A model generated the notes under the pieces. It was not told where the DNA came from and did not search any database. It worked only from the letters and a program-made list of their open reading frames with translations. Below are positions 1-5,712 of a stretch of DNA of 10,770 nt, in pieces (position 1 is the stretch's first letter; the number at the start of each line of letters is the position of its first letter). Origin of the DNA: Desulfovibrionaceae bacterium. Lineage in GTDB: Bacteria; Desulfobacterota; Desulfovibrionia; Desulfovibrionales; Desulfovibrionaceae. The stretch lies in the NCBI GenBank assembly GCA_017613475.1, contig JAGADT010000193.1:1-10770 (forward strand). Direction: 5' to 3'. A program made the translations under genes and the position numbers.

Positions 1-819
1 CTCCGGGAAAATGCCTGCCATGTCAAAATGCCCGGCATTGGCAAATTCCTCCGCCCATTTTTCGCCGGGGCGCCAATCCGCGAAGCTCGCGGAAAGCATC
101 CCCTTTTTCAGCAGTTCGGCAGCATGACTGTAATCCGCGATCTGGTGCCCGGACTCGATCTTGTGCAGGTTCGCCCAGCCCTGCCAGTACGCGCGCGTGA
201 GCCTGTGGTCGATCAGCTCATCCCGCGTCCCCAGGAAGATGTCGCGCGGCGGCTCAAAGCGCGCTTCGCGTTCGGCAGGGGGAAGCCCGCCCTTTTCCCC
301 CGCGCCTTCCGAGGGCGAAAAGGTCACGCGCTGCGCGCCGCTCAGGCACAGGGAAGGCTGCTCCTTTTCCCAGGAGTGCTGGGCAAGGCGCCGCTCTTCC
401 AGCCACACGTCGTTGAGCCAGGGGCGGGGGTCCGGCGCGGCGGCGTAGGAATACAGGGCTTCATCCGTAAATTCCCATTCCTCCCCGTCGGTGAAGCGGG
501 TCTGCGTGCCGACAAAGTCTTTCAGCTGGGCGGCGGGAAAGACAGCGGGATTCCACGCCACGATATGGCAGATGGCGGGGTGGCGCATGTGCAGGGCGTA
601 AAAGCCGCCAAGGGAGCAGCCCATGAGGCAGATGCTGTCGATATTGGCATTGACAGCTTCAACGATCTGCTGCCGCAGGTCTGAGATGCACTTTTCAAAC
701 GGCAGTGAATAATCGCACTGCGGGCAGATGACGGGCTGGCCCAGGACCCGCTCGAGCTCGCGCCCTGAGCGGCTCTGCGCCCCGCTGTTAAAGCCGTGGA
801 TGTATACGAACCTGTCCAT
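1..819 (-). CDS. YqiA/UPF0227-type alpha/beta-hydrolase esterase (3' end beyond window)
   Basis: The reading frame is open from ATG at 819 to the window edge, giving 273 residues and no stop, so the C-terminus is missing. Seen in the translation: an N-terminal strand followed by the oxyanion-type YIHGFNSG (about 6-13), a nucleophile elbow GCSLGG (67-72, Ser69), an acid-type LGTRDELID (196-204, Asp200) and a late histidine in ESGHQI (His225). This order and the YIHGFNS start match the YqiA/UPF0227 esterase family, small cytoplasmic hydrolases acting on short acyl esters in vitro with unknown physiological substrate. YqiA of E. coli is about 190 residues; here there is extra sequence between the nucleophile and the acid (about 110-190) and a tail of at least 48 residues after the histidine. 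The start is supported by AGGGAG 8 nt upstream. Family assignment is inference from motifs; substrate unknown. Confidence 0.8.
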   Translation of the reverse strand, partial: MDRFVYIHGFNSGAQSRSGRELERVLGQPVICPQCDYSLPFEKCISDLRQQIVEAVNANIDSICLMGCSLGGFYALHMRHPAICHIVAWNPAVFPAAQLKDFVGTQTRFTDGEEWEFTDEALYSYAAAPDPRPWLNDVWLEERRLAQHSWEKEQPSLCLSGAQRVTFSPSEGAGEKGGLPPAEREARFEPPRDIFLGTRDELIDHRLTRAYWQGWANLHKIESGHQIADYSHAAELLKKGMLSASFADWRPGEKWAEEFANAGHFDMAGIFPE

Positions 820-895
820 AGCATGGCTCCCTGCCGGACCAAGCCGGCACGCTTAGTGGTTCCTCAGGCATTACGGACATTCCCCGAGGTGGGGG

Positions 896-913
896 GCAGT
901 CCGCGCGGACTGC
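896..913. repeat. Perfect 18-bp palindrome between two minus-strand genes
   Basis: GCAGTCCGCGCGGACTGC is fully self-complementary and can fold into a 7-bp stem with a GCGC loop. It lies about 20 nt downstream of the small minus-strand gene and about 75 nt before the esterase start. It has no T-tract on either side, so it is not a canonical intrinsic terminator. It could stabilise the 3' end of the upstream transcript or be a protein-binding site. The rest of 820-931 shows no other signal I can support. Confidence 0.5.
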
Positions 914-931
914 GCCTGCCTGGCCTGCAGC

Positions 932-1150
932 CTAGGATTTATAGGGCTCCTTGGGGATGAGCATGCCCAGGGTATTGCCATGGGCGATGATCTTTCCGCT
1001 GGGCCACTCATAGGTGCAGTCCACCCTGGGATTGTAGGAGCCAAGGTTGCGGCCGCTTAATGATTTCAGCCAGTAGACGCCCTGGCCATCAACATACAGT
1101 TCCGCAAGGATAGACCCGCTCATGGTTTTGTACGACTGGACCTTTTTCAT
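932..1150 (-). CDS. Small hypothetical protein, 72 residues
   Basis: I do not recognise this protein. It has 72 residues, with no signal peptide and no membrane segment. Alternating hydrophobic and polar residues with several Gly/Tyr/Trp turns (GVYWLKSLSG about 24-33, CTYEWPSGK about 45-53) suggest a small all-beta fold. It holds one cysteine (Cys45). It is judged real because ATG at 1150 has a strong GGGGAGG about 5 nt upstream, the composition is protein-like, and no better frame exists on either strand here. It is probably transcribed on its own or with the downstream esterase, 112 nt away. A 6-bp hairpin directly abuts its ribosome binding site and may modulate translation. Function unknown. 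Confidence 0.65.
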   Translation of the reverse strand: MKKVQSYKTMSGSILAELYVDGQGVYWLKSLSGRNLGSYNPRVDCTYEWPSGKIIAHGNTLGMLIPKEPYKS

Positions 1151-1160
1151 GATTTCCTCC

Positions 1161-1176
1161 CCGCGCTGCTGCGCGG
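1161..1176 (-). promoter_or_regulatory. Hairpin abutting the RBS of the 72-residue gene
   Basis: On the minus strand CCGCGC-AGCA-GCGCGG forms a perfect 6-bp, all-GC stem with a 4-nt loop. It is followed immediately by the GGAGG ribosome binding site and then ATG at 1150. A stem directly against the Shine-Dalgarno could affect ribosome access or transcript stability. No alternative pairing or ligand domain is visible, so a riboswitch is not claimed. Confidence 0.4.
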
Positions 1177-1547
1177 CGCCTTATGGTTTAACCAAACAAA
1201 CAGCACGCCGGCCGGACCTGCCGGACAGGAAGAGCATAAGCCGCGACCGTTTCAGATTTTGATAATTGAAAAAAAATTTTTTTCCACACGGTCATTCCCG
1301 CGCAAACCCCTTGGGAATACAGGCTCCAGCCCAATTTCTCCACCAGCGCCGCCCCCCCCGCCATCTTGCTTTTTTCAAAAAAATACATACAGTTCCTGAA
1401 AAGATATTCCATGGCTGGCAGGCCGCTGGCCTCCCGCCTGTGGATGTCTCCCCAAGCCATTCCTCAGGGTCGGCTTCCGATTGTGACCGGTTGATGCCCT
1501 GCACTGCAAAAGCAGGGGCAGTGGATTCATTCACGACGCAAGTGCGC
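1177..1547. other. Intergenic stretch without a supportable gene
   Basis: No frame here has both a credible start signal and protein-like composition; the short open frames on both strands overlap one another and look like chance. Notable points are an A8T7 tract (1269-1283), likely intrinsically curved DNA, a C8 run near 1351, and the GGTTAAACC palindrome near 1185-1193. A promoter for the minus-strand gene at 932-1150 should lie here, but I cannot pick one with confidence. Confidence 0.5.
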
Positions 1548-1576
1548 TTTACAGCATTGCCAACTGTTGCTATAGC
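1548..1576 (+). promoter_or_regulatory. Candidate sigma-70 promoter of the XRE regulator
   Basis: TTTACA (1548-1553, five of six matches to TTGACA), a 17-nt spacer and TATAGC (1571-1576, four of six matches to TATAAT) give a plausible promoter, with transcription starting near 1583. It overlaps an inverted repeat at 1561-1581, the position expected for a repressor site. Assigned by eye. Confidence 0.45.
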
Positions 1577-1581
1577 AGTTG
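1561..1581. promoter_or_regulatory. Inverted repeat over the -10 region, candidate XRE operator
   Basis: Perfect 6-bp arms CAACTG (1561-1566) and CAGTTG (1576-1581) flank a 9-nt centre that includes most of the GCTATAGC palindrome (1569-1576). The element covers the candidate -10 box, so bound protein would block transcription. Autoregulation by the downstream helix-turn-helix protein is the simplest reading (inference). Confidence 0.4.
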
Positions 1582-1596
1582 AAACTTAGTTAAAAC

Positions 1597-1611
1597 TGGC
1601 ACATTGTGTCA
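1597..1611. promoter_or_regulatory. Second imperfect inverted repeat upstream of the XRE gene
   Basis: TGGCACATTGTGTCA is an imperfect dyad (TGGCAC / GTGTCA, five of six positions paired, ATT centre), 21 nt before the regulator start. Read on the minus strand it also contains a consensus TTGACA (1607-1612), but I see no matching -10 box in that direction. A second operator half is possible. Confidence 0.3.
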
Positions 1612-1631
1612 ATACCTTTTGGTAAACCATC

Positions 1632-1913
1632 ATGAAAAATTATCCGAACCTTAATAAGGCCATTGCTAAAGTCCTGTATCAGCGCAGGCTTGAACTGGAA
1701 CTGAGCAAGAAGAAACTTTCCGAAAGGGCCAGCATCACCCGCATTCATATCTCCGATCTTGAAGGCGGCTCCAAGAACCCGACAATGAATGCCGTCTTCT
1801 TTTTATGCGATGCCCTGGAACTTGATCCAAAAGAGTTTATCATAAGGGTTCAGAAGGAAATAAAGAAAATAGAAGAAGGCATCGAAACGGAAAACGCAGA
1901 AAGCCAAAAATAG
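1632..1913 (+). CDS. XRE-family helix-turn-helix regulator, 93 residues
   Basis: A small DNA-binding protein with a single Cro/CI-type domain at about residues 8-70. LSKKKLSERASITRIHISDL (about 24-43) forms the two helices of the helix-turn-helix, followed by the typical EGGSKNPTMNAVFFLCDALE segment (44-63). The tail from 71 on is rich in Lys and Glu and probably helical. Known relatives act as dimeric repressors, often of their own promoter. The start at 1632 is the first possible one, because an in-frame TAA lies at 1623-1625; there is no clear Shine-Dalgarno, which is unusual next to the strong sites of neighbouring genes. The gene is visibly less GC-rich than dinB and the epimerase, which suggests horizontal acquisition. 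No toxin, phage or restriction partner is adjacent, so its target is unknown. It is followed by an intrinsic terminator at 1968-1997. Confidence 0.85.
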   Translation: MKNYPNLNKAIAKVLYQRRLELELSKKKLSERASITRIHISDLEGGSKNPTMNAVFFLCDALELDPKEFIIRVQKEIKKIEEGIETENAESQK

Positions 1914-1967
1914 CTTTCCCTGGAGAGAAATTCCCTATTTGAGTCCGGCGCTGGCAGGCGGCGGCAG

Positions 1968-1997
1968 GAGGCTGGTTTTGTGCCAGCTTCTTTTTTT
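1968..1997 (+). terminator. Intrinsic terminator after the XRE gene
   Basis: An 8-bp stem (1968-1975 with 1983-1990, one G-U pair) with a 7-nt loop TTTTGTG is followed directly by seven T (1991-1997). It lies 55 nt downstream of the regulator stop, so the regulator is probably a single-gene unit and read-through into the tRNA is limited. Confidence 0.7.
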
Positions 1998-2056
1998 GGC
2001 AGCACAGCGTTTTTTGGGCGGGCCGCACGGGCCGCAAAAAATTTTTTGAAAAACGC

Positions 2057-2085
2057 TTGACTTCCCGTGGGAGGGAGCGTACATC
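2057..2085 (+). promoter_or_regulatory. Promoter of tRNA-Arg
   Basis: TTGACT (2057-2062), a 17-nt spacer and TACATC (2080-2085), then CTCCC before the predicted start near 2091-2093. The GC-rich discriminator after the -10 box is typical of stable-RNA promoters under stringent control. The -10 box matches the consensus only partly. Confidence 0.5.
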
Positions 2086-2097
2086 CTCCCTTGTTGC

Positions 2098-2174
2098 GCG
2101 CCAGTAGCTCAGCTGGATAGAGCAACAGGCTACGAACCTGTAGGCCGGGAGTTCGAATCTCTCTTGGCGCGCCA
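2098..2174 (+). tRNA. tRNA-Arg, anticodon ACG
   Basis: A complete 77-nt cloverleaf: acceptor GCGCCAG (2098-2104) with TTGGCGC (2164-2170, last pair G-U), D stem GCTC/GAGC, anticodon stem ACAGG/CCTGT with loop CTACGAA, five-nucleotide variable region AGGCC, T stem GGGAG/CTCTC with loop TTCGAAT, discriminator G at 2171 and an encoded CCA at 2172-2174. Anticodon ACG (2132-2134) reads CGU, CGC and CGA after deamination of A34 to inosine by TadA. A20 in the D loop and G73 agree with known arginine identity elements. It has its own promoter upstream and terminator downstream. Confidence 0.96.
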
Positions 2175-2184
2175 GATATTTCAA

Positions 2185-2217
2185 GGGGTTACGGTGATTG
2201 ACCGTAACCCCATTTTT
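2185..2217 (+). terminator. Strong intrinsic terminator of the tRNA transcript
   Basis: A perfect 11-bp stem GGGGTTACGGT / ACCGTAACCCC with a 5-nt loop GATTG is followed by ATTTTTGTTT. It starts 10 nt after the encoded CCA. This is the best terminator in the window. Confidence 0.93.
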
Positions 2218-2464
2218 GTTTGTGCCCCTCATGTGCCCCAGCCTGTCACCCACAGCGTTCAGCGCCGCCGCCTCCTTGACAGGAGAATCCTTCATGGGCG
2301 ACTCTTGGCGCATGAACGCCGCCTGAAGCCAGGCGGAAAATGCTTTGGCCCAATGCCGCCGCTGCTATGAACATGAATGAAAGGGGCGATGCCCCCCTTA
2401 AAAGAGACAATGCCTCCAGGCAAAAAATACTCCCGGTTCCCTCATGCCCGCCGCTGAAAAGAAC
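2218..2464. other. Region between tRNA terminator and dinB, no firm gene
   Basis: No credible gene. A TTGACA at 2276-2281 lacks a matching -10 box. A tiny frame with an RBS-like AGGAG (ATG at 2294, 10 codons) and a 31-codon frame from ATG 2373 that ends in TGA at 2466-2468, overlapping the chosen dinB start as ATGA, are present but have no supporting features. Ten bases at 2302-2311 (CTCTTGGCGC) repeat the tRNA 3' end at 2161-2170. Confidence 0.4.
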
Positions 2465-2488
2465 ATGAATGAAAGGGGCAATGCCCCC
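2354..2488 (+). repeat. Two direct copies of a ~43-bp segment around the dinB start
   Basis: 2354-2396 and 2445-2488 are near-identical copies 91 nt apart. The best part, 28 nt from 2369 and from 2461, differs at one position. Each copy holds GAACATGAATGAAAGGGGC followed by a GGGGC-RAT-GCCCC hairpin a few codons into the frame. The second copy supplies the chosen dinB start codon; the first would start a 31-codon frame. This looks like a local tandem duplication that was retained. Confidence 0.75.
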
Positions 2489-3640
2489 TGGATCATGCAT
2501 GTGGATATGGATGCCTTTTTCACATCCATCGAGCAGCTGGATAACCCACGGCTGCGGAACCTGCCCATTGCCGTCGGCGGAATGACGCGCGGGGTGATTT
2601 CCACAGCTTCCTACGAGGCCCGGAAATTCGGCGTGCATTCGGCCATGCCCACGGCGCTGGCCCTGCGCCTCTGCCCCAGGCTCATCCTGCTGCCGTGCCG
2701 CATGGCGCGCTACAGCGAGGTCTCCCGCCGCATCATGGAAACGCTGCGCGGCTTCTCGCCCCTGGTTGAGCAGGCTTCCATTGACGAGGCGTACTTAGAG
2801 GCAACAGGGCTTGAGCGCCTTTTCGGGCCGCCGGAAGAGCTCTGCAAAAAGGTCATGGAGGCTGTTTTCCGCGCAACGGGCGGGCTGACCTGCTCCATTG
2901 GCCTTGCGCCGGTCAAGTTCCTCGCCAAAATCGCCTCGGACCTCCACAAGCCCCACGGCTGCACCATCCTGCGCGAAAGCGAGGTCCAGGCCTTCCTGCA
3001 AACGCTCCCAGTGGGCAAAATTCCGGGCGTCGGCCAGGCATTCTTGCGGGAACTGGCGGAATTTGGGATAAAAACCTGTGCGGATGTCTGCACCCGCCCC
3101 CGTTCCTTCTGGGAGCGGCGCTTCGGAAAAAGCGGCCTTTCCCTCTTCCTGCGGGCGCAGGGCATTGATGAACGCGGCGTCGTGCCGTACAGGAAGCCGA
3201 AATCGGAAAGCGCGGAAACAACGCTTGAGCAGGATACCACGGACCGCGCCCTGCTTTGCGGCTGGCTGTACCGCCATGCGGAGCGCGTAGGCCGGGCGCT
3301 CAGGCGCCAGGGCTTCTGCGGGCGCGTGGTCACGCTGAAAATCAAGTACAGGGATTTTTCGCTGGTTACCCGCCGGGCCACCCTCACGGAGCCGACCTGC
3401 GCAACGCAGACTATTTTCAGCGCGGCGAAGGATTTGCTTGAAGCGCTGGACCCGCAGCGCCCCGTGCGGCTGATCGGCGTTGGCGTTTCCGGCTTTGACA
3501 ATGCGCCGGCCCAGGGCTTTCTGCCCCAGGCCTCCCCGGCGCATGAAGAAGAACTCCGCCGCAGGCGCCTGGATAAGGCGCTGGATGCCATCGGGGATAA
3601 AATCGTTACAGGCCGGCTGCTCTGCGCCGGGAAACAATAA
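2465..3640 (+). CDS. dinB: DNA polymerase IV (DinB, Y-family translesion polymerase)
   Basis: Error-prone Y-family polymerase that extends past damaged or misaligned primer ends in the cytoplasm. Numbered from ATG 2465 (391 residues): HVDMDAFF at 12-19 gives the first metal ligand Asp14 and steric-gate Phe19; SYEARKFGV at 49-57 is the nucleotide-binding YEAR motif; QASIDEAYLE at 103-112 gives Asp107 and Glu108. GLAPVKFLAKIASDLHKPHG and a helix-hairpin-helix around KIPGVGQ follow, then a little-finger domain. Length is normal (E. coli 351). The usual C-terminal clamp-binding motif is degenerate: QGFLPQ occupies the place of the QLSLF-like sequence seen in relatives. Start choice is uncertain: ATG 2444, 2465 and 2495 are all in frame and none has a strong Shine-Dalgarno; 2465 gives the most usual distance to HVDMD. 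No LexA box recognised. The epimerase follows by 12 nt. Confidence 0.95.
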   Translation: MNERGNAPWIMHVDMDAFFTSIEQLDNPRLRNLPIAVGGMTRGVISTASYEARKFGVHSAMPTALALRLCPRLILLPCRMARYSEVSRRIMETLRGFSPLVEQASIDEAYLEATGLERLFGPPEELCKKVMEAVFRATGGLTCSIGLAPVKFLAKIASDLHKPHGCTILRESEVQAFLQTLPVGKIPGVGQAFLRELAEFGIKTCADVCTRPRSFWERRFGKSGLSLFLRAQGIDERGVVPYRKPKSESAETTLEQDTTDRALLCGWLYRHAERVGRALRRQGFCGRVVTLKIKYRDFSLVTRRATLTEPTCATQTIFSAAKDLLEALDPQRPVRLIGVGVSGFDNAPAQGFLPQASPAHEEELRRRRLDKALDAIGDKIVTGRLLCAGKQ

Positions 3641-3652
3641 AGGAAGGCGGCT

Positions 3653-4705
3653 ATGTCCATACTGGTAACAGGCGCGGCGGGCTTTATCGGCGCAAACCTC
3701 ACGGCAGCCCTGCTCAGGAACGGGGAAAGCGTTGTCGGCATCGACAGCATGAATGACTACTACAGCGTAGAGCTCAAGCGCTACCGCCTGAAAACGCTTG
3801 ATGAAACAGCCGCCGCATCCCGCGCCCCATGGGCTTTCCTCCAGGGCAACATCGCGGACAAGGCCTTCATCCAGCGCGTCTTTGCCGAATACGCCCCGTC
3901 CATCGTCGTCAACCTGGCAGCCCAGGCAGGCATACGCTACTCCCTTGTGAATCCGGACGCCTATATCGAATCAAACATCATCGGCTTCTACAATATCCTT
4001 GAAGCCTGCCGCCATTCCTACGACGGCGGGGCAAAAGGCGTGGAGCACCTGGTGTACGCCTCCAGCTCATCCATTTATGGATGCAGCCAAAAGTTTCCAT
4101 ATTCCACGGAAGACAAGGTGGACAACCCCATCAGCCTTTACGCGGCAACAAAAAAATCCAACGAGCTCATGGCCCATGCCTATGCCAAGCTCTACGACAT
4201 CCCCATGACGGGGCTGCGCTTCTTCACGGCGTATGGGCCGGCAGGCCGGCCGGACATGGCCTACTTTGGCTTTACGGATAAGCTCCGAGCCGGGCAGGAC
4301 ATAAAGATTTTCAATTACGGCCGCTGCGAGCGCGACTTCACCTATGTTGACGACATCGCGGAAGGCATCAGGCTCGTCATGCGCCGCCCCCCTGCCCGCG
4401 CCCTGGGGGAAGATGGCCTGCCTGTGCCGCCCTATAAGCTGTACAATATTGGCAACGGCAGCCCGGTAAACCTGCTGGACTTTGTGGACATCCTCCAGCA
4501 GGAGCTGATAAGGGCAAGGGTGCTGCCAGAAGACTACGACTTTGAGGCGCACAAGAAGCTTGTGCCCATGCAGCCCGGTGATGTGCCCGTGACCTATGCC
4601 GACACATCCCCGCTGGAAAAGGATTTTGGCTTCAGGCCGCGCACCAGCCTCCGCGAAGGCCTGCGGAAATTTGCGGAATGGTACCACGCGTACTACATGC
4701 AGTAA
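3653..4705 (+). CDS. NAD-dependent UDP-glucuronate 4-epimerase-like sugar epimerase
   Basis: Extended SDR enzyme of 350 residues that most likely interconverts UDP-glucuronate and UDP-galacturonate for surface polysaccharide or LPS synthesis. Seen: Rossmann motif TGAAGFIG (6-13), Asp31 for the NAD ribose, NLAAQAGIRYSLVNP (87-101), SSSSIYG (137-143), catalytic Tyr163 and Lys167 in YAATK, and LRFFTAYGPAGRPDMA (188-203), the signature that separates UDP-GlcA 4-epimerases from GalE and dTDP-glucose dehydratases; RDFTYVDDI (227-235) follows. The start has AGGAAGG 5-11 nt upstream, and the 12-nt gap after dinB implies co-transcription, an unusual pairing since no other polysaccharide genes are near. 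A fragment resembling codons around 297-324 recurs at 10155-10244. Substrate is inferred from family motifs; other 4-epimerase substrates are possible. Confidence 0.9.
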   Translation: MSILVTGAAGFIGANLTAALLRNGESVVGIDSMNDYYSVELKRYRLKTLDETAAASRAPWAFLQGNIADKAFIQRVFAEYAPSIVVNLAAQAGIRYSLVNPDAYIESNIIGFYNILEACRHSYDGGAKGVEHLVYASSSSIYGCSQKFPYSTEDKVDNPISLYAATKKSNELMAHAYAKLYDIPMTGLRFFTAYGPAGRPDMAYFGFTDKLRAGQDIKIFNYGRCERDFTYVDDIAEGIRLVMRRPPARALGEDGLPVPPYKLYNIGNGSPVNLLDFVDILQQELIRARVLPEDYDFEAHKKLVPMQPGDVPVTYADTSPLEKDFGFRPRTSLREGLRKFAEWYHAYYMQ

Positions 4706-4772
4706 AACGCCGCATGAGCATCTCTCCCAAGCCCCTTAGGGCAAGCTCTCCTGCCCCTGGCGGGCCTGCGTT

Positions 4773-4798
4773 CTCCTTCGGGAAAGCCACCGGAGGGG
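4773..4798. other. Intergenic hairpin downstream of the epimerase
   Basis: CTCCTTCGG (4773-4781) and CCGGAGGGG (4790-4798) can pair over 9 bp, with two G-U pairs, around an 8-nt loop. It has no T-tract, so termination is more likely at the larger hairpin at 4882-4927. Role unknown. Confidence 0.3.
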
Positions 4799-4812
4799 AG
4801 GCTCAAAATGAG

Positions 4813-4992
4813 GCAGCGCCCCCACCCTCCGCTCAGTGAACTTAATAAAAGCGGCTATGCCGCCGGCAATGCCGCCGCACAAAAACGCCGCTCCTGACCC
4901 CGTTTGGGCATCATGGAGCGGCGTTTTCCGGCAGGAGGATTTGCCGGCTGCGTCCCTAAAAACAAACGCCGGGGACCTGCAGCCAGGGTTCC
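4813..4992. repeat. Dispersed intergenic repeat, copy A
   Basis: This segment recurs at about 9993-10156 (copy B). By eye the core 4881-4956 matches 10045-10119 at 71 of 76 columns (four substitutions, one 1-nt gap). Weaker similarity runs to both sides: GCAGCGCCCCCA at the left end, TTAATAAAAGCGGCT, then ACGCCGGGGA...TGCAGCC on the right. Copy A carries an extra GC-rich insert, about 4859-4880. Both copies lie where a plus-strand gene meets a minus-strand gene, and both hold the same hairpin. No transposase or coding signal is present, so it is better seen as an intergenic repeat or a duplicated terminator region than as an insertion sequence. Confidence 0.8.
4882..4927. terminator. Bidirectional terminator-like hairpin in repeat copy A
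   Basis: A perfect 13-bp stem AAAACGCCGCTCC / GGAGCGGCGTTTT (4882-4894 with 4915-4927). The loop itself can pair TGA with TCA and CCC with GGG. The A-run on one side and T-run on the other make it usable from both strands. It sits between the convergent epimerase and DUF1847 genes, the place where a shared terminator is expected. Confidence 0.7.
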
Positions 4993-5003
4993 GCTTTGAC
5001 GCG

Positions 5004-5636
5004 TCAGGACACGGGCTCTGCCGCGTACAGGCCCGCCGCTGGATTGTGCGCGTACACGCGGTCCTTGACGACCAGCACGGTTGCCGGCGCGGCGGAGTAT
5101 TTGAAAAAAAGCGAGTCGTGCCCCACGCAGAGGCCGATGACTATGTTAAAATCCGTGCCCTCCGCCTCAAGTTCCTTCGCCTGCATGATGGGGTTGCACA
5201 TGGATTCGTGCCCGCAGCCGCGGTTCAGCTTCTTTTCCGGAGGGATGCCAACAAAGCTCTTGTCCACGGCGCCGATTTTGCAGCCCACGGTATAGGAGCG
5301 GATGCCGTGCGCATCGAGCAGCTTCTTAAAAAGGCGGGCTTCCTTCAGGAGACCAACACAGGGGGCAATGCCCACGTACCGGTACCCCATCCTCTTAATA
5401 AGCTCTATGGTTTCTTCAACGCGGGACATCTTCCCGTGGAATTCGCCCGCAATGCAGGCGGAAACGGCTGCCAGGCTGCGGATATCCGGATCGGCCTTAT
5501 AAATGGCAAGCACGTCTTCAAGGCGCTTCTCATCGAGGTTCTTCGTCGGGCAAAACGGAGGATACTTTTCTTCGTCCCCGGAACGGCAGGGACGGGCCGC
5601 GCAATCCGAACAGCTATGGCTCTTTGAAGCGGGCAT
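5004..5636 (-). CDS. DUF1847 family cysteine-rich, probable metal-binding protein
   Basis: A 210-residue protein. The N-terminus carries a cysteine cluster, Cys9-x2-Cys12-x4-Cys17-x11-Cys29, of the kind that binds zinc or an iron-sulfur cluster. Further cysteines at 61, 93, 119, 141, 147 and 170 sit in conserved-looking contexts: ACIAGEFHGK (60-69), GIAPCVGLLKEA (89-100), VGCKIGAVDK (117-126), CGHESMCNP (141-149) and GLCVGHDSLFFKYS (168-181). The end KDRVYAHNPAAGLY (191-204) is also typical of DUF1847 as I recall the family. Its biochemical function is not known; a redox or metal-handling role fits the cysteines. It has no signal peptide, so it is cytoplasmic. ATG at 5636 has GGGAG about 7 nt upstream. 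It ends 76 nt from the repeat hairpin, facing the epimerase. Family assignment is from memory of motifs. Confidence 0.85.
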   Translation of the reverse strand: MPASKSHSCSDCAARPCRSGDEEKYPPFCPTKNLDEKRLEDVLAIYKADPDIRSLAAVSACIAGEFHGKMSRVEETIELIKRMGYRYVGIAPCVGLLKEARLFKKLLDAHGIRSYTVGCKIGAVDKSFVGIPPEKKLNRGCGHESMCNPIMQAKELEAEGTDFNIVIGLCVGHDSLFFKYSAAPATVLVVKDRVYAHNPAAGLYAAEPVS

Positions 5637-5712
5637 GGCTTTGCTCCCTATGCGAGGGCGGCAGGAAGGGGCGCAGGCTCCTCCCCGCCGGATAAGGTGA
5701 CGTTACGCGAAG

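Noticed and set aside
28..684. 218-codon plus-strand frame
   Set aside because: It is antisense to the esterase frame, which has catalytic motifs and a good ribosome site; the plus frame shows no motif or start signal.
1840..2313. 157-codon minus-strand frame running antisense through the tRNA and both terminators
   Set aside because: The segment LARQERFELPAYRF... is the familiar artefact from translating the complement of a tRNA gene. The tRNA fold is complete, so the frame is spurious. A vague resemblance of its upstream part to an integrase tail was too weak to keep.
2291..2326. Ten-codon frame with an AGGAG site downstream of the tRNA terminator
   Set aside because: Too short, with no features of a known leader peptide.
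2710..3750. 346-codon minus-strand frame opposite dinB
   Set aside because: Shadow of dinB with a Ser/Arg-rich, low-complexity translation; dinB has all polymerase motifs.
4836..5627. 263-codon plus-strand frame
   Set aside because: It runs through repeat copy A and then antisense to the DUF1847 gene; its similarity to a frame at 10068-10283 comes from the DNA repeat, not from a shared protein.
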